This document shows, piece after piece, positions 9,571 to 17,442 of a stretch of DNA of 64,000 nucleotides; position 1 is the stretch's first letter, and every line of letters starts with the position of its first letter. The position numbers and the translations under genes were made by a program. The DNA comes from CBDBFH01 sp965204775 (lineage in GTDB: Bacteria > Pseudomonadota > Alphaproteobacteria > JAPOUT01 > G958296285), in the NCBI GenBank assembly GCA_965204775.1, contig CBDBFH010000027.1, positions 1-64,000 of the forward strand, given 5' to 3'. Under the pieces are notes generated by a model. It was not told the DNA's origin, made no database searches, and saw only the letters and a program-made list of their open reading frames with translations.

Positions 9571-10211
9571 CGCAAACGCCCCCGCCATCATCGCCGGCCA
9601 ATCGGCTTGGACCACAGTCCAGCGCCGGCCCCGGCCGCCGATCTCTCGACAAGGGCGATGTGCCCTCCCAAATCCTCGACAGATACCTGATCGAGCGGGA
9701 CCGACAGGGCCGCCCCGAACGCTACTACCGGGACCACAAGACAGCCGAGCCGGCCTTCCGGGACCACGGCCGGTCGCTGACCTCGCGCCACGCCTATCCG
9801 GACTCCGTCGCCGCCATGCTCAGGATCGCGCAGCACCGCGGCTGGTCCGGTCTCAAGGTGTCGGGAGACGAAGCTTTCCGCCGCGAGGTCTGGGTTCAGG
9901 GGCGAACGCTTGGAATGGAGATCGCGGGCTACAAGCCGACCGAGCGGGACAGGCAGGCGGCCGCTGAAGAGCCCGATCGGAGATCCGACCGCAAGAAGCC
10001 TTCGGCGCGACAGGGTCCGCCCTCGCAGGACGATGTCAGACGCCGTCTTGAGATGGCGGCGGTCGTGGTCAGAACCCTGATCGCCGATCCAGCGGCCCAG
10101 GCGCGGCTGATGGCGCGGGCCTGGGCGCGGGTCCGGCCGGAGACCGATCGGTCCCAGGACAGGGCGGGCGCTCCGGCGAGGGGGCACGCGGAACGGCGGC
10201 GGGAGCGCTAG
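9567..10211 (+). CDS. LPD7-domain-like protein of the conjugation operon
   Basis: A 214-residue basic protein. Residues about 45-130 (from RYYRDHKTAEPAFRD through RREVWVQGRTLGMEIAGY) resemble the large polyvalent protein-associated domain 7 (LPD7) found in relaxases and other conjugation proteins. The flanks are low-complexity and rich in Arg, Asp and Pro. It is the last gene of the virB-virD4 operon (4-nt overlap with virD4) and is followed one base later by a hairpin. A role in DNA processing or the relaxosome is inferred from context; no catalytic motif is visible. Confidence 0.7.
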   Translation: MTQTPPPSSPANRLGPQSSAGPGRRSLDKGDVPSQILDRYLIERDRQGRPERYYRDHKTAEPAFRDHGRSLTSRHAYPDSVAAMLRIAQHRGWSGLKVSGDEAFRREVWVQGRTLGMEIAGYKPTERDRQAAAEEPDRRSDRKKPSARQGPPSQDDVRRRLEMAAVVVRTLIADPAAQARLMARAWARVRPETDRSQDRAGAPARGHAERRRER

Positions 10212-10230
10212 GATCGTCCAGCCGACGATC
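10212..10230 (+). terminator. Hairpin just after the virB-virD4 operon
   Basis: A perfect 7-bp stem (GATCGTC/GACGATC) with a 5-nt loop starts one base after the LPD7-gene stop. No T-run follows, so it may be a stability or Rho-dependent end rather than an intrinsic terminator. A second 6-bp hairpin lies at 10257-10275. Confidence 0.4.
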
Positions 10231-10336
10231 GGAGCCCGCCGTGATCGAACCGCTTATCGATGTTTTGGACATCGAAACCTTACCCTTCAGCGGACCTCGC
10301 CGAAGTCCGAGATGGGTGGAAAGCGGACTGGCGTTC

Positions 10337-10906
10337 TCAAGTCGCTGGCATGAGGAAGGCAGCAACCGCTGAACGGAGTTGCTCGCGCATTACGACGGCG
10401 CGTTCGTGACTGAGGTCAAACTTAATGTTCAGATCGCGGGTGATGGCCATACCGGCGAGAAAGCCCATAAGCAGGCGCGCACGGACATCTGCGTCCTCGC
10501 CCCCGATCCATGCTTCAAGGTCGCGAAAGCCTTGTTGACCCAACGCTTCATCGATGAGGCGTTTGGCCTTATCTGATCCAGCGGAGCGCATCAGAACGAG
10601 CAAGTCGCGCAGCACCCTTCCGCCATTTGGAACCGCCAGAACATCATCCGTCACGCGCTCAGCGAAGCTCTCACGATCTCCCCAGCGACGCTGCCAGTTC
10701 ACGCTCCCAGATTTGATCACTTCGACGAAAAGCTCGTCCTTTCCACCGAAGTATCGGCTGATCAGCGAATGATCGACGCCCGCGCGCGCTCCAATAGAGC
10801 GGACTCCGACCGCCTCGAAACCCTCCTCAGCGAAGAGGTCCAGCGCAGCCCGAAGGATCGCGTGTCGGGTAGCTTCGGCATCCCGCGTTGGAGTGGTGGT
10901 GGTCAT
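10337..10906 (-). CDS. TetR/AcrR family transcriptional regulator
   Basis: A 189-residue one-domain-plus-ligand-pocket repressor. The N-terminal TetR helix-turn-helix is at about residues 15-65, with the ARAGVDHSLISRYFGGKDEL motif typical of the family. The C-terminal part is helical and variable, so the inducer is unknown. It converges on the conjugation operon and is separated from it by 125 nt. Its base composition is less GC-rich than the virB genes, suggesting a different origin. There is no obvious target gene beside it; the relaxase remnant lies upstream on the same strand. Confidence 0.85.
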   Translation of the reverse strand: MTTTTPTRDAEATRHAILRAALDLFAEEGFEAVGVRSIGARAGVDHSLISRYFGGKDELFVEVIKSGSVNWQRRWGDRESFAERVTDDVLAVPNGGRVLRDLLVLMRSAGSDKAKRLIDEALGQQGFRDLEAWIGGEDADVRARLLMGFLAGMAITRDLNIKFDLSHERAVVMREQLRSAVAAFLMPAT

Positions 10907-11035
10907 AAGCCATCTATAGCGGAACTGATCTAACTATGTCCGCAACGGGTCGCCTTGCGAACTTGGCATTCGCGTCGAAACTGGACATCGGCATGGTGGC
11001 TGAAAGCGCTCCCACCGACTTCGGCTGTCGTCTCG

Positions 11036-11503
11036 CTAGCGTTCGCGCCCCCTGGCTGGATGCTCCCCTCCCCGGTCGATCGTGAGCGCGCGCGCCAGAA
11101 TCTCCCGACGCGTTGCAACTGGCGGCAGATGTCGGACGAACGCTTCCAGATCCGCGCCCAGTCGTCGGTCCTTCTCCGTCGTCGAGGCCTGAAGCCGAAG
11201 AGCCTCGACGACGAGCGACCGCCGGATTTCCGCCTGCCGCTGTTTCGCTCGCGCCTCCCAGGGCCGGTCCGCGACGGGCGGTCCCGCCGCCTCCTTCAGC
11301 GCCCCCCTCAGCGTGTCCGGCATCGGCCCCTCGCCCCGTTCGAAACGGTCGCGCAGCTTCCGCACAGGCGTCCTCTCCGACTTGCGAATGATGCCGCGCG
11401 CCCGGCGCGGGGTCGCCTCGGCCTCGACGCCACGATCCCGTAGCGCCGCCGCGAATGTCTCCCTCCAGAGCTGGAGATCGGCCTTGCGCGGGTTCAGCCC
11501 GCC
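11036..11503 (-). pseudogene. VirD2-type relaxase, C-terminal fragment
   Basis: The minus-strand frame ending at 11036 encodes about 155 residues starting near GLNPRKADLQLWRETFA and continuing through RGVEAEATPRRARG and KSERTPVRKLRDRFERG. These stretches are characteristic of the region just after the catalytic domain in plasmid-type relaxase/mobilization nucleases. The active-site Tyr and His triad would lie further N-terminal and are missing. Upstream of about 11,503 the same frame is only the antisense of rodA. The gene is thus truncated at its 5' end by the junction with rodA. The exact breakpoint (about 11,495-11,515) is inferred. Confidence 0.72.
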
Positions 11504-12049
11504 CCCCTCGCCTGGCGCTTCCTCCTCCATGACTACCAGAAAGCCCGCCTCCTCTCCTTCCTCTCCCCTGAACGCGATCCCCTCGGCGCGGGCTATCACA
11601 TCCTCCAGTCCAAAATCGCCTTCGGGGCAGGCGGACTCTTCGGGCGCGGCTTCCTCAAGGGAACCCAAAGCCAGCTCAACTTCATCCCGGAAAAACAGAC
11701 CGACTTCGTCTTCACCATGCTCGGCGAAGAATTCGGCCTCGCCGGGGGCCTCGTCATTCTCGCCCTCTATGCCGGCATGATCGCCGCCGCCTTCGCCATC
11801 GCCCTGCAAAGCCGCAACCATTTCGGCAGACTGCTCGCCCAGGGCTTCGCCGGAATCCTCTTCATTCAGGTCTTCATCAATATCGCGATGGTGATGGGCC
11901 TGCTGCCGGTGGTCGGGGTGCCGCTGCCATTCCTGTCCTATGGAGGCTCGTCACTGCTGACGATGATGATCGGCGCCGGCCTGCTGATGAGCGTCCACGT
12001 CCACCGCCAGGCCGAAATCAGCCGGACCCCGGCGGCAACCCTCCGCTAG
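11501..12049 (+). pseudogene. rodA: RodA/MrdB peptidoglycan polymerase, 3' fragment
   Basis: The frame from about 11,501 reads WRFLLHDYQKARLLSFL, DPLGAGYHILQSK, GTQSQLNFIPEKQTDFVF and ends with the SEDS motif PLPFLSYGGSS. This is the C-terminal half of RodA, the SEDS glycosyltransferase for rod-shape wall synthesis. Roughly the first half, including the N-terminal membrane segments, is absent: the sequence before about 11,500 belongs to a relaxase on the other strand. The first ATG (11,717) leaves only 110 residues, so the fragment should not be functional. See the junction finding. Confidence 0.85.
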
Positions 12050-12092
12050 CCCCTTGAGAGGCAGGAGGATTCCGTCCTAGTCTCGGCGGCGG

Positions 12093-12165
<73 letters not shown>

Positions 12166-12255
12166 CTCCCGCATCGCGCCGGGTGGCGGGGATTCTCGCC
12201 GCTAACTTGTCCCGGCACAGCGCATGGTTTATGAATGAAGCGGATATAAAACCGA

Positions 12256-12275
12256 TTTTCGCTTCTTTTCGCTTC
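12256..12275 (+). repeat. Tandem 10-mer in the leader of the barrel gene
   Basis: Two exact adjacent copies of TTTTCGCTTC lie directly before the AAGGAGG Shine-Dalgarno (12278-12284) of the outer-membrane barrel gene. Slippage here would change leader length but not the coding frame. The function is unknown. Confidence 0.6.
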
Positions 12276-12289
12276 TCAAGGAGGCCGAA

Positions 12290-13156
12290 ATGCAAATCCA
12301 TGCCGCCCGCTTCGCCCTCGTCTGCGCCGCCGCCGCGCTCGCCGCAACGCTCGCCGCACCCCCCGCCTTCGCAAGGCCCAACCTCTATCTGAGCAGCGAT
12401 GTCGGATTCAATGTCCTCCCCTCCTTCTCTACCTCCGGCTCCGACAACGACCCCGGAACCGGAAACGATCCCGCCTTCACCGACAATCAGGGCAACCCCT
12501 TCACCTTCCAACCGGGCGGAACCTCCTGGACAAATGATTTCAAATCCGGAACCGGCTCGCTCGCAGGCTTCGCCGCCGGAATCCGCCTCGGCAAATACTA
12601 CCGCCTCGAAGCCGAATACTTCTACCGCGCCTCCAGCCACAATGACCGCTCCAACCTCGCCATCACCGGCCTCGCCGCCGGCCTCGACGAAATAGAATTC
12701 GCAAGGCTGGAAGAGCGCATCGGCGGCGTCGAGTCTCATGGCTTCGCCGTCAACGGCTATCGCGACTTCCCCGTCGAGACGTGGACGCCATATCTGGGCT
12801 TCGGCATCGGCTTCGCCACCACCGCCCTCGACTACCACCTCCTCGCCGCCCGAACCGATCCCGTCACCGATCCCGCCTCCGTCAGCGGACGCACCACCTC
12901 CGTCTCCACCGAACTGGAAGACACCTCGGCGCTGCTCCAGTTCCTCATCGGCGTCGACCAGGCCGTCACAGACAGCATCACCCTCGGACTCAAACTGCGC
13001 TACGCCCTCTTCCTCAGCGACTTCGAGGACGGCGGAGCCTTTGACCGGCTCCGCAGCCACGCCTCCCGCGTCGGAGAGCAGGACGTCGCTTTCCGCTTCA
13101 GCTCCGACGAACTCGATTTCTGGGGCTTCGGCCTCAACATCAAATATAATTTCTGA
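12290..13156 (+). CDS. Outer-membrane beta-barrel protein
   Basis: A 288-residue secreted protein with a signal peptide (cleavage near residue 28, AFA/R). The mature chain alternates hydrophobic and polar residues, with Gly- and aromatic-rich strands (GKYYRLEAEYFYRASS, YLGFGIGFATTALDY), and ends in FGLNIKYNF, a C-terminal aromatic signature recognised by the BAM machinery. It resembles OmpA/OmpW-like 8-stranded barrels. Strong AAGGAGG ribosome site. It stands alone between tRNA-Lys and a convergent GST-like gene. No specific function can be assigned. Confidence 0.8.
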   Translation: MQIHAARFALVCAAAALAATLAAPPAFARPNLYLSSDVGFNVLPSFSTSGSDNDPGTGNDPAFTDNQGNPFTFQPGGTSWTNDFKSGTGSLAGFAAGIRLGKYYRLEAEYFYRASSHNDRSNLAITGLAAGLDEIEFARLEERIGGVESHGFAVNGYRDFPVETWTPYLGFGIGFATTALDYHLLAARTDPVTDPASVSGRTTSVSTELEDTSALLQFLIGVDQAVTDSITLGLKLRYALFLSDFEDGGAFDRLRSHASRVGEQDVAFRFSSDELDFWGFGLNIKYNF

Positions 13157-13162
13157 GCGCGC

Positions 13163-14164
13163 TCAGGCGAACAATCGCTCGCAGCCGCTGCCCTTGAGCG
13201 CCGCATCGGCCAGAGCGCGTTCGCTCCCGTCCAGCGACCCATAAAACTCGCGCAGACGGGTCAGGCACTTCCCCTGATAGGGAAACGAACCCTGCCGCCA
13301 GGGCTTGCCGGAAATCTCGCAGGAAACCTCCTTCTCCCCCGCCGCCAGCGCGGCGGCGTTGGCCAGCAAAAACGGCGCATAGTATTCGCCGCCCAGGCCC
13401 AGCAGCTCCCGAAGATTCTCCACCGCCGCCTCGCGCGAAAGCCAGCCTTCGCCCTGCCATTCGACCCCGCTCAGGTCCTCCATATTCTCGCACCACGCAA
13501 CAACCCGGGGCGACTCCTCCAGCGCCGCCGCCGCCGGAGTCGGGTCAAACAAAACCAGCTGCGACAACTGCCCGTAAACCCCAAAATCACACGCCCCCGG
13601 ACGCGAACCCATGATAAAGCGCCCCTTCTGAAGCAAAGCGTCCAGCGCGCGCAAAAGCCGCCGGTAACTCTCCTCGATCACCGGCGCGGTCACCGGGTTG
13701 CAGCCGACCAGCGCCATCCGCCCGATCTGGCGCTCGGCGATATATTTCGACAGCGGCGCAGTCTCCGCCTCCGGCGCGGCGGTCTGCCCCCATCGCGGCA
13801 AAACCGCCGACGCCTTCGCAATGTCCGCCTCATAGGCCCAGCGGTAATGAAACATCGCCTTGGTCAGCCACTCGTCGGCAAAGTCCTCGATCAGAAAGTC
13901 CAGAAAGGCCAGCGCCCTGTCCTCCGGAACGATCCGGCGCGCCGTATGCTCCTCCTCCAGGCGGCGAATGACCGGCGTCGAGTCGATCAGCGTCTCGCCA
14001 TCCGGAAACGCCACAATCGGAATCAGCGCGACCGGAACATCCCAGCCCCCCGGATCGTCCGGACCGCCCCGGGTGATCCAGCAATACGGAATCCGCCGGA
14101 AACGCAGTACCGCCCGCATCTTCCGGCTGTAAGGCGAACCCGGCGCGCCAATCACTTTCAGCAT
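13163..14164 (-). CDS. Glutathione S-transferase-like protein (paralogue 1)
   Basis: A 333-residue protein with a thioredoxin-fold GST N-terminal domain (about 1-80: GAPGSPYSRKMRAVLRF, PIVAF as the cis-Pro region, DSTPVIRRLE as the glutathione gamma-Glu contact) and a helical GST C-terminal domain with SRPGACDFGVYGQL. It is about 100 residues longer than ordinary GSTs, the extra part forming a C-terminal module shared with the divergent neighbour at 14347. The pair is head to head over a 182-nt gap. The substrate is unknown. Possibly acts with the downstream DsbA/HCCA-isomerase-like gene. Confidence 0.82.
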   Translation of the reverse strand: MLKVIGAPGSPYSRKMRAVLRFRRIPYCWITRGGPDDPGGWDVPVALIPIVAFPDGETLIDSTPVIRRLEEEHTARRIVPEDRALAFLDFLIEDFADEWLTKAMFHYRWAYEADIAKASAVLPRWGQTAAPEAETAPLSKYIAERQIGRMALVGCNPVTAPVIEESYRRLLRALDALLQKGRFIMGSRPGACDFGVYGQLSQLVLFDPTPAAAALEESPRVVAWCENMEDLSGVEWQGEGWLSREAAVENLRELLGLGGEYYAPFLLANAAALAAGEKEVSCEISGKPWRQGSFPYQGKCLTRLREFYGSLDGSERALADAALKGSGCERLFA

Positions 14165-14346
14165 TTGCCCCTCCCCTGAAATCTCCGGCGCAGTCTAGCA
14201 TGAGACCGGCTCGTTGAAGGGGGGGGAGAGCCGCCATTGCCGCCACCGATGACCTGTCCGCCGCCACCGCTACAGGCGGCGAGGCTCTTGAGTCTCCGGC
14301 ACATTCTGGCATAAGATCGGTCCGTAGCCAGAAGGGAGGGGCAGGC

Positions 14347-15366
14347 ATGGAAGCCTATCGCATCTACGGCGTCGAACTTTCACCCTATTCGGTCAAAGTC
14401 CGGTCGTGGTTCCGCTATAAGGGCATCGCCCATGAGTGGATCATCCGCGACCGCTCCAACGCCGCCACCTTCGCCAAATACGCCAAACTCCCCCTGATCC
14501 CCCTCGTCCTTGCCCCAGGCGGCGAGGCCATGCAGGACTCAACCCCCCTCATCGAAACCCTCGAGGCCAAATACCCCGAACCCTCAATCATACCCCCGGA
14601 TCCCCGCGCCGCCTTCATCTCCGCCCTCCTCGAAGAATACGCCGACGAGTGGGGCAACAAGCATATGTTCCATTACCGCTGGGCCTGCGAAGCCGACCAA
14701 AACTCGGCGGCGCAGCGCATCGCCGAACTCCAGCTGCCCCCGGCCTTCTGGGCGCGCCTGCCGGGGGTGCGCCATTTCCTCGCCGGACGAATCGCCGCCA
14801 TGATCCGCAAACGCATGATCCCGCGCCGCTCCTTCGTCGGCTCCAGCGACGCCACCGCCGGACAGATCGAAGCCTCCTTCAAGCGCCTCTGCCGCCTGCT
14901 GGAGGCCCATCTCGCCGACAGACCCTATGTCTTCGGAGGCCGCCCGGCCCTCGCCGATTTCGGCCTGTGGGGGCAAATCTACAACGCATGGACCGACCCA
15001 ACCCCGCGCAAAATCATCGAAACACAAACCCCCGGCCTCCTCCCCTGGATCAAGCGCATGATCAAGCCCGAACAGGAGGGAGACTGGGAAAACTGGGAGG
15101 CGCTCGCCCCCGGCCTGTCCCCGATCCTCGCGCAGGAAGTCGCCGCCCTCTTCCTCCCCTGGACGCAGGCCAACGCAAAGGCGCTCGCCGCGGGCCAGGC
15201 GCAGTTCGAAGTCGAACTGGAAGGCAGCCCCTTCCGCCAGAACACCCAGAAATATCACGCCCGCTCGCTGAAAGTGCTCCGCGGGCGCTATGCCGAAGCC
15301 GCCGAAAAAAACCTCCTCGATCCAATCCTGGACGAAACCGGATGTCTCGCCGGACTCAAGCAATGA
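14347..15366 (+). CDS. Glutathione S-transferase-like protein (paralogue 2)
   Basis: A 339-residue GST-like protein clearly homologous to the minus-strand neighbour: both have SPYS near residue 12, a DSTP motif, the shared EEYADEW/EDFADEW and MFHYRWA stretches, a GxRPxxxDFGxxGQ motif and a long C-terminal extension. Here the GST C-domain motif is GGRPALADFGLWGQIYN. It begins a four-gene plus-strand operon: 13 nt to the next gene, then overlaps. Likely a glutathione-dependent enzyme of unknown substrate. Confidence 0.83.
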   Translation: MEAYRIYGVELSPYSVKVRSWFRYKGIAHEWIIRDRSNAATFAKYAKLPLIPLVLAPGGEAMQDSTPLIETLEAKYPEPSIIPPDPRAAFISALLEEYADEWGNKHMFHYRWACEADQNSAAQRIAELQLPPAFWARLPGVRHFLAGRIAAMIRKRMIPRRSFVGSSDATAGQIEASFKRLCRLLEAHLADRPYVFGGRPALADFGLWGQIYNAWTDPTPRKIIETQTPGLLPWIKRMIKPEQEGDWENWEALAPGLSPILAQEVAALFLPWTQANAKALAAGQAQFEVELEGSPFRQNTQKYHARSLKVLRGRYAEAAEKNLLDPILDETGCLAGLKQ

Positions 15367-15379
15367 ACGGAGGACAAAA

Positions 15380-16081
15380 ATGAAAGCAATGGCGCATCTG
15401 GCGATCTGGCTTGCACTGGCGGCGGTCTGGTGGCTCTTCGCAGGCTGGTACGAAGGCAGCCGCACGCCGCTCACCGCCGCCGAAATCGAACGGCTGATCA
15501 GCAGAATCGAACAACGGGCCGGGGCCAACTCCCATTCCCCCTTCAACCAGATCGAAGACCTGCGGCGCTTCGCCGAAAGTGACGACGGCCAGGAATTCTA
15601 CATGGTCAATCTGATCAAATTCCGCGAAGAGCCGCCGCTCTATCCCGAAGGCTTTCCCGGAAAGGCCGCGACCGTCGCCGAGGCCGACGACTTCTATACG
15701 AGCAACGTCGTCCTGAACCACCTTCTGCCTAATGCCGGCCATCCGGTGGCGGGGGGGAACATGCCCCTGACCATCATCGCCCCCGCCGGACAGGACATGC
15801 AGTGGGATCAGGTTGCGCTCGTGCGCTATCGCAGCAGGCGCGACATGCTGGAAATGGGGGCAAATCCGGAGTTTGCGGCGCTGTCTCCGCATAAATGGGC
15901 CTCGGTCGAGACCACCTATGTCGCGGCCTCCGAGCCGTTCTTTGTGCTGGCCTCGCCGCGCATTCTGGTTCCGCTCTTTTTGATTGTGGCCGGGTTGCTC
16001 GCCAGCGCCGGAGTCGCCTTGCGCCGCGCCGCGCACTCACAGGCGCGGGGGCTGGCCCCCGCCAGGGCAGCGGCGCAATGA
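15380..16081 (+). CDS. Membrane-anchored protein with DUF1330-like alpha/beta barrel
   Basis: A 233-residue protein with an N-terminal membrane segment (about 6-23), a soluble domain, and a second hydrophobic segment (about 196-216) before a basic tail. The middle contains EFYMVNLIKFRE and WDQVALVRYRSRRDMLEM, which look like the two half-barrel strands of DUF1330/dimeric alpha-beta barrel proteins. ATG at 15380 follows a GGAGG site. A longer upstream frame lies inside the GST gene and is rejected. The 4-nt overlap with the next gene supports joint expression. Activity unknown. Confidence 0.65.
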   Translation: MKAMAHLAIWLALAAVWWLFAGWYEGSRTPLTAAEIERLISRIEQRAGANSHSPFNQIEDLRRFAESDDGQEFYMVNLIKFREEPPLYPEGFPGKAATVAEADDFYTSNVVLNHLLPNAGHPVAGGNMPLTIIAPAGQDMQWDQVALVRYRSRRDMLEMGANPEFAALSPHKWASVETTYVAASEPFFVLASPRILVPLFLIVAGLLASAGVALRRAAHSQARGLAPARAAAQ

Positions 16082-17442
16082 AGGCAAAGCCGAATACAAG
16101 GCCCGAGCGGGGGTGGCGCGTCCGGCGGCTCTTGACCAGTCTGGTTATACGGCAGATCGCCTCTCCCGCCCGCCGGGAGAAGCAACGCGCCGCCGCCGAG
16201 CGCAAGCGCATTCGCGAGAAGCGGCCTCACCGGGTCTTCTATTTTCACCAGCTGGACGACCCCTATAGCTGCCTGACCGCGCAGATACTGGGCGAACTGG
16301 CGCGCCGCTTCGAGATCGAATTGGCGCCGCAACTGGCCGGAAGCCCCGACCGGATCTCCGCGCCGGAGCCGGAAATGCTCGCCGCCTATGCCCGCCTTGA
16401 CGCCGGGAGGATTGCGCCGTTTTACGGAGTCGCCTTTTCCGATCCGGGGGGGCCGCCCTCTGCGGCCTGTCTGGAACCGGCCCGGCGGATTCTGGCGGCG
16501 CAGGAGCCGGAGGGGTTCATTGCGTGCGCGGCAGAGGTTTCGGCGGCGCTGTGGGCCGGAGACGAGGCCCGCATGAAGGCGCTGGCCGAAAAGCACGGCA
16601 GCGTCCCGGCGCAGAAAGCACGCGACCGCGAGGAAGAGGGAACCCGGCTCCGCCGCGAAATGGGCCATTATCTGGGCGCGGTCTTCGCCTATGAGGGGGA
16701 GTGCTATTGGGGCCTCGACCGGCTGCCCTATCTGGAGAAGCGCCTCGCCGATCTGGGCGCGCGCCGGGCCGGAGCGCCCGCCGGGCCGGTGGCGGAGCGC
16801 AAACTCAAAGCGCCTGCTTCGATTCCCGGCAAGGCGATTATGCGCCTCGAATATTTTTCCTCATTGCGCAGTCCCTATAGCTATCTGGCTCATGCCGAGG
16901 CGATGGCTTTGCCGGAGAAGTATCCGGTCGAACTGACCGTGCGCCCGGTTTTGCCGATGGTCATGCGGGGCCTGCCGGTGAGCCGGGCGAAAGGGGTCTA
17001 TATCTTCCGCGACGTCAAGCGCGAGGCGGAGACGCGGGGCCTGCCTTTTGCGGAAAAGTTTCTGGACCCGATTGGCCCGCCGGTGCGGCGGGGCTATTCG
17101 CTGTTTCCATTTGTGGCGGCGAAGGGCAAGGGCGGAGAGTTTCTGGGGATATTGTTGCGGGGGGCCTTCTCCGAGGGCCGCGACATCTATGCGCCGAAGG
17201 TGCTGCGCGAGATTTTTGAGAAATTGGGGCTGTCCTTTGAGGAGGCCCGCGCCCATCTCGACGACCCGGCATGGGAAGAGGAGGTCGAGGCCAACCGGCT
17301 GGCGCTGGCCGGCGCGGGATGCTGGGGGGTGCCGAGTTTCCGCCTGATCGGTCCGGGGTCTGAACCGGAATTTGCGCTCTGGGGGCAGGACCGCCTCTGG
17401 CTGCTTCGCGAGGAAATCGCCCGCCGCGCCGCACAAAATTGA
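16078..17442 (+). CDS. Tandem DsbA-like / 2-hydroxychromene-2-carboxylate isomerase-like protein
   Basis: A 454-residue protein with two DsbA/GST-kappa-type thioredoxin folds. Domain 2 (about 258-450) looks intact: EYFSSLRSPYSYLAHAEA with the SPYS active-site serine, and GCWGVPSFRL with the cis-proline. This matches HCCA isomerase/kappa GST, a glutathione-dependent family. Domain 1 (about 48-235) starts with the parallel VFYFHQLDDPYSCLTAQ but lacks a clear cis-Pro motif and seems degenerate. Tandem fusion of two such folds is unusual; the family is normally about 200 residues. ATG overlaps the preceding stop by 4 nt. Confidence 0.75.
   Translation: MKAKPNTRPERGWRVRRLLTSLVIRQIASPARREKQRAAAERKRIREKRPHRVFYFHQLDDPYSCLTAQILGELARRFEIELAPQLAGSPDRISAPEPEMLAAYARLDAGRIAPFYGVAFSDPGGPPSAACLEPARRILAAQEPEGFIACAAEVSAALWAGDEARMKALAEKHGSVPAQKARDREEEGTRLRREMGHYLGAVFAYEGECYWGLDRLPYLEKRLADLGARRAGAPAGPVAERKLKAPASIPGKAIMRLEYFSSLRSPYSYLAHAEAMALPEKYPVELTVRPVLPMVMRGLPVSRAKGVYIFRDVKREAETRGLPFAEKFLDPIGPPVRRGYSLFPFVAAKGKGGEFLGILLRGAFSEGRDIYAPKVLREIFEKLGLSFEEARAHLDDPAWEEEVEANRLALAGAGCWGVPSFRLIGPGSEPEFALWGQDRLWLLREEIARRAAQN

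Noticed and set aside
11504..11821. N-terminal part of the minus-strand frame that holds the relaxase remnant
   Set aside because: Its acidic, Gly/Glu-rich sequence is the antisense of rodA, not relaxase; only the part below about 11,503 is real.
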